Assembly (NCBI GenBank): GCA_031257725.1
Contig: JAIROD010000708.1
Location: 1 to 8,404 of the forward strand
DNA from: Planctomycetaceae bacterium
Lineage (GTDB): Bacteria; Planctomycetota; Planctomycetia; Pirellulales; Thermoguttaceae
Direction of reading: 5' to 3'
DNA: 8,404 bases
The notes below the pieces were generated by a model. It did no database searches, was not told where the DNA came from, and saw nothing but the letters and a program-made list of their open reading frames with translations. This document shows positions 5,689 through 8,404 of this stretch, piece after piece. The translations under genes were made by a program, and so were the position numbers. Every line of letters starts with the position of its first letter. Positions within the stretch are counted from its first letter, which is position 1.

Positions 5689-6714
5689 TTACATTTCCGG
5701 TTTTTGGTTATCGTCGGGATGAGTGAGAGCTTCGAGAATTTTAGGATTGGTTGTTTCAGAATAAAAATGAACGGAACCGTCACAATGGCTAAAATTCATT
5801 CCGCCGTAGTGTTTGCTGCCAAAACCGTAAGGTGAACGATTGATACCGAGTTGCGGGTCGCGTCCGTTCAACGGCGAACCCCACGCCGGAAATAGTTGAG
5901 TTATTTCACCTAACAAGATTGTATTGGAAAGACCATCGGTAATTTCATTCGTTTTAAGTGATCGACCGACCGGCAAAACGAATTGGTTTGCCGAATAATC
6001 CGTTTGAGCAAAACCGTTACGGTCAACCTGTTCTTCTTTCGGAAGATGTTTAAAATACGGTGAAACGAAATAACCGCGGATTTGTTCTTTGAACACCGGA
6101 ACGTTTTGCGGGTCATTCCATGCTTTGGTGGTATTGATTTTTTCGTACAAGGTTTGTTGTTCGCAAAAGGGCAACAGTTGTGTTATCCAACTGTGTCCGA
6201 GTTGACCGTTTTCTAAAACGGTACTGCCGGACGGCAACTGTTGCTCATACCTTTCTGCATAATTTTGTGTGCCGATTGTAAGTTGTTTCAAATTTGAGAC
6301 GGATTGCATACGGCGTGGCGCGCTAACTAACTGACTTATATCAATAATTGGTTCTTTGGGAAACAACAACCATACAACTTCATGAAAACCGGAAATGATT
6401 GCGAGTCCGGCGGCGGCAAGAAGAACAATGATAAACGAGGTCAAACATGATTTACGCAATGTCCAGATTTTGTTATGACGTTTTGCGATCGGGGCGACAA
6501 AAAAATGCAACGTTAACGGCAAAAGCAGAAAAGCAATCAAACCACATAAAACGGCGCATGGTTCATGGGCGAAACCTGCAAACAGTCGATAAAGTCCAAA
6601 AATCCACCCCACAATGGGAAGAAGGAAACTGGGATGGATGAGCAAACCAACGACGATGCTAATTATTACAATAACAGTCAATAATTCAATAAGAGTAAAC
6701 GCCTTCCGTTTCAT
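5689..6714 (-). CDS. DUF1559 protein with prepilin-like N-terminus and an inserted multi-helix membrane region
   Basis: The N-terminus is a class III prepilin signal, MKRKA/FTLIE, with Glu10 at +5 of the predicted mature end and Ala instead of Gly at -1. A hydrophobic helix runs to about 25. The DUF1559 domain begins near 130: SAPRRMQSVSNLKQLTIGTQ corresponds to the usual 'REAARRMQC.NNLKQ', and DGLSNTILLGE (260-270) and YGGMNFSHCDGSVHF (303-317) are typical closing motifs. In most family members the second block directly follows the helix. Here about 105 residues with three further probable membrane helices (about 28-48, 52-74, 89-109) intervene. The total is 341 residues. GGAG at 6723-6726, 8 nt before the ATG, supports the start. 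Family members are surface or periplasmic pseudopilin-like proteins of unknown role. The topology here suggests membrane retention rather than fibre assembly. Confidence 0.9.
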   Translation of the reverse strand: MKRKAFTLIELLTVIVIISIVVGLLIHPSFLLPIVGWIFGLYRLFAGFAHEPCAVLCGLIAFLLLPLTLHFFVAPIAKRHNKIWTLRKSCLTSFIIVLLAAAGLAIISGFHEVVWLLFPKEPIIDISQLVSAPRRMQSVSNLKQLTIGTQNYAERYEQQLPSGSTVLENGQLGHSWITQLLPFCEQQTLYEKINTTKAWNDPQNVPVFKEQIRGYFVSPYFKHLPKEEQVDRNGFAQTDYSANQFVLPVGRSLKTNEITDGLSNTILLGEITQLFPAWGSPLNGRDPQLGINRSPYGFGSKHYGGMNFSHCDGSVHFYSETTNPKILEALTHPDDNQKPEM

Positions 6715-6771
6715 TTTATTTTCTCCAAATTGTTTTATTTTTACTCTATCGGGATTTCTTTAATAAGAATC

Positions 6772-6799
6772 ATTTTATTTAACAAAACAATTTTTTCAA
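6772..6799 (-). promoter_or_regulatory. Candidate sigma-70 promoter for the DUF1559 gene
   Basis: On the minus strand, TTGAAA (6794-6799) is followed after 16 nt by TAAAAT (6772-6777), each one base off consensus. The predicted transcript would start about 50 nt before the ATG at 6714. The surroundings are very AT-rich, so such matches are easy to find by chance. Confidence 0.35.
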
Positions 6800-6886
6800 G
6801 ACTTTGGAAATAACGGTCTATTTTTTTAACCTATCACCGCATATTTTCAACCTATTAATTAATTTATTAATAGTTCATAGTTAATA

Positions 6887-7306
6887 GTTAACGACGGGGA
6901 TTTACCCCGTGTTTGGGGGTTAAGTCGAACAATGCGGGGCAAGCCCACGCCGTTAACTTTCGGTAAATTCCGAATGATGAGAGATTCCCAATAGTTAACG
7001 ACGGGGGGTTACCCCGTGTTGGGAGATTAAGTCTAACAACGCGGGGCAAGCCCACGCCGTTAACGTTCGGTAAATTCCGAATGATGAAAGATTCCCAATA
7101 GTTAACGACGGGGTTTACCCCGTGTTGGGAGATTAAGTCTAACAACGCGGGGCAAGCCCACGCCGTTAACTTTCGGTAAATTCCGAATGATGAGAGATTC
7201 CCAATAGTTAACGACGGGGTTTACCCCGTGTTGGGAGATTAAGTCTAACAACGCGGGGCAAGCCCACGCCGTTAACGTTCGGTAAATTTTGAATGATGAG
7301 AGATTC
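6887..7306. repeat. Palindromic tandem repeat, cluster B (4 units, period 106-107 bp)
   Basis: Units start at 6887, 6994, 7101 and 7207. Each has a ~70-bp core bounded by GTTAACG and its reverse complement CGTTAAC, then a ~37-bp tail with CGGTAAATT, GAATGATGA and GAGATTC. Within the core, ACGGGG/CCCCGT can form one hairpin and GCGGGGCAAGCCCACGC a second. The central part can form a weak AGA/TCT stem, so a closed multi-arm fold is possible. Units 2 to 4 are nearly identical to each other, while unit 1 differs in the centre (GTCGAACAATG). The tail sequences do not vary as CRISPR spacers would. Confidence 0.93.
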
Positions 7307-7312
7307 ACGAAC

Positions 7313-7379
7313 AATTTTTTTGTTGTCCTCTTCATATAGTTTTTGTGTCTTTCGCGTAGTTTGTGTTTAAAATAGACAG
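7313..7379. repeat. Dispersed repeat element, copy 3 (right half only)
   Basis: TTTTTTTGTTGTC, a TATA(G)TTTTTGTG stretch, then TTTCG and GTTTAAAATAGACAG follow the same order as the right half of copy 1 at 4021-4094, including the terminal AAAATAGAC at 7369-7377. The left half is missing at this place; the tandem array stands where it would be. The copy ends 30 bp before the pheA start and so probably overlaps the pheA promoter region. Confidence 0.7.
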
Positions 7380-7409
7380 AACCCCAATACCCCCTAATTA
7401 TTACAATTA

Positions 7410-8240
7410 ATGAAAAAACAAATTGCCATTCAGGGCATTACCGGTTCTTACCATGAGATTGCCGCCCGGAAATTTTTTAGTGAAGAGGAAATAGATATTA
7501 TCGGTTGCGGCTCCTTCCGTGACGTTATTTCGATTGTCAGGAAACAGCCGGATATTTTAGGGGTGATGGCTATTGAAAATACGATTGCCGGCAGTCTTTT
7601 ACAAAATCATGAATTAGTACGCAAAAGTGAATTGACGGTGATCGGAGAATACAAATTGCGTATCTCCCACTGTTTCGCCGTGTTGCCCGGTAGGACGATT
7701 ACCGATGTTACCGCCATCGGTTCGCATCCAATGGCTTTGATGCAGTGCGAAAAGTTTCTGAGTACCCTCCATTCCGTACAAATTATCGAAAAAGAAGATA
7801 CCGCCGCCAGCGCACGTCAAATCGCCGAACAACATCTGGAACATCATGCCGCAATATGCAGCCGTGAAGCCGCTCATATTTACGGTTTGGAAATTCTTGC
7901 CGAATCCATCGAAACCAATAAACATAATTTTACGCGATTTCTTGTGTTGGCTCCGTCTGATTTTCCCGGTCTTGACAATAAAGAAAAAAGTAAAGCGTCC
8001 CTTGTGTTCACGCTGCCGCACACCATCGGCAGTTTGTCGCAAGTTCTTGCGGTTCTCTCCTTTTATTCGATGAATCTTTCAAAAATTCAATCGTTTCCGA
8101 TGATCGGAGCGGCGTGGGAATATTTGTTCTATGTGGATCTGACGTTCGCCGATTATTCACGATACAAAAAAGCGTTGGACGCCATTCTCCCCCTGACTAA
8201 AGACCTGCGTATCCTCGGTGAATACAAAGAATTTACGTAA
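7410..8240 (+). CDS. pheA: Prephenate dehydratase with ACT domain
   Basis: The enzyme converts prephenate to phenylpyruvate in phenylalanine synthesis. The catalytic part (about 3-180) shows IENTIAGSL (55-63), ISHCFAVLPG (85-94), SHPMALMQC (105-113) and the hallmark NFTRF (173-177), whose Thr175 is the catalytic residue of the TRF motif. The ACT domain (about 197-272) has GSLSQVLAVL (207-216) and NLSKIQSFP (222-230). In well-studied enzymes these are GALV and ESRP, which bind regulatory phenylalanine. There is no chorismate mutase part, so it is a monofunctional enzyme of normal length. Phrases such as AIQGITGSYHEIAAR, GSLLQNHELV, GEYKLRISH and MIGAAWEYLFYVDL resemble the Bacteroidota type, which suggests transfer (inference). 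No Shine-Dalgarno precedes the ATG. No other aromatic pathway gene is adjacent in the window. Confidence 0.94.
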   Translation: MKKQIAIQGITGSYHEIAARKFFSEEEIDIIGCGSFRDVISIVRKQPDILGVMAIENTIAGSLLQNHELVRKSELTVIGEYKLRISHCFAVLPGRTITDVTAIGSHPMALMQCEKFLSTLHSVQIIEKEDTAASARQIAEQHLEHHAAICSREAAHIYGLEILAESIETNKHNFTRFLVLAPSDFPGLDNKEKSKASLVFTLPHTIGSLSQVLAVLSFYSMNLSKIQSFPMIGAAWEYLFYVDLTFADYSRYKKALDAILPLTKDLRILGEYKEFT

Positions 8241-8291
8241 TTATTTCAGAATTTTGGGGATCATTGTTCTAGGTCAACAATCAAGAGGTAG

Positions 8292-8330
8292 GCAACCTTT
8301 CGCCGAAAGGTTGCGTTGCCGATAGGCAAC
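8292..8330. repeat. Adjoining stem-loops downstream of pheA
   Basis: GCAACCTTTCG (8292-8302) and CGAAAGGTTGC (8304-8314) form a perfect 23-bp palindrome around one central C. GTTGCC (8315-8320) and GGCAAC (8325-8330) form a second hairpin with a GATA loop directly after it. GGCAAC at 8291-8296 can also pair with GTTGCC at 8315-8320, so two exclusive folds exist. It lies 51 bp after the pheA stop. It could end the pheA transcript, but no T-run follows, so a dispersed palindromic repeat is an equal possibility. Confidence 0.6.
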
Positions 8331-8404
8331 AGTGAATCAGATTCGATTGGGCAATTTGTGTTTCTGACTGGTTTGGAAACTGATTGCTGGCGGGAAACAG
8401 GGGC
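8331..8404. other. Unassigned sequence at the window edge
   Basis: No gene is supported here. The minus strand is open for 47 codons from the window edge to a stop at 8261-8263. That frame runs through both stem-loops and its residues match nothing recognisable, so it may be chance or the tail of a gene that lies mostly outside. Confidence 0.4.

Larger units (their letters stand above)
6715..7409. other. Gene-free region: DUF1559 promoter area, tandem repeat array, truncated dispersed element
   Basis: This region separates divergent genes, DUF1559 on minus and pheA on plus. From left to right it holds the DUF1559 leader and candidate promoter, an AT-rich stretch with a possible left-end remnant of the dispersed element (GTCTATTTTTTTAAC from 6816), the four-unit tandem array, and the right half of a dispersed element up to 7379. 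Minus-strand open frames at 6888-7145 and 7102-7335 are translations of the repeat units. Confidence 0.7.

Noticed and set aside
6887..7306. CRISPR array
   Set aside because: The units are about 107 bp and repeat along their whole length, with no variable spacers and no cas genes in the window.
6887..7306. Integron attC-like array
   Set aside because: The palindromic cores and unit size recall attC sites, but no cassette genes separate the units, the ends are GTTAACG/CGTTAAC rather than the attC consensus, and no integrase is seen.
6888..7335. Two minus-strand open frames (6888-7145 and 7102-7335)
   Set aside because: Both are translations of the tandem units, with the same peptide phrases recurring at the repeat period, and no gene signals are present.
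8261..8404. Minus-strand frame open to the window edge
   Set aside because: The 47 codons pass through both stem-loops and match nothing recognisable. A gene tail cannot be excluded but is not supported.

Overview
The window looks like a chromosomal segment of an AT-rich planctomycete-like bacterium. The best phylum marker is a DUF1559 protein with a type IV prepilin-like N-terminus (5689-6714, minus). That family is greatly expanded in Planctomycetota. Long intergenic stretches filled with repeats fit the same picture. This placement is an inference from family knowledge, not a database result.

Layout: (1) 2-172, the C-terminal end of a FIST_C-type sensory protein. (2) 173-721, an intergenic stretch with two units of a ~109-bp palindromic tandem repeat. 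(3) 722-1564 plus, an exported alpha/beta-hydrolase. (4) On the minus strand, a compact sigma/anti-sigma/queG cluster: ECF sigma factor (3947 to 3369), a single-pass membrane protein that is probably its anti-sigma factor (3337 to 2693), and epoxyqueuosine reductase QueG (2706 to 1759), whose start overlaps the preceding gene. (5) 3948-4380, a gene-free stretch with two copies of a ~125-bp dispersed element and a long inverted repeat that resembles an oversized terminator. (6) Minus-strand genes for an exported protein of unknown function (4381-5520) and the DUF1559 pilin-like protein (5689-6714). (7) 6715-7409, a second gene-free stretch with four tandem units of the same palindromic repeat (period 106-107 bp) and a truncated third copy of the dispersed element. 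(8) 7410-8240 plus, pheA (prephenate dehydratase with ACT domain), whose sequence resembles the Bacteroidota type. (9) 8241-8404, adjoining stem-loops after pheA and no convincing gene.

The genes do not form one pathway. The one clear functional unit is the sigma/anti-sigma pair, with queG transcribed in the same direction behind it. No phage, CRISPR or defence system is visible. The most unusual items are the DUF1559 protein, which carries about 105 extra hydrophobic residues between its pilin helix and its DUF1559 domain, the two repeat families and their nesting, the low-complexity insert in QueG, and the Bacteroidota-like pheA with an altered allosteric motif.
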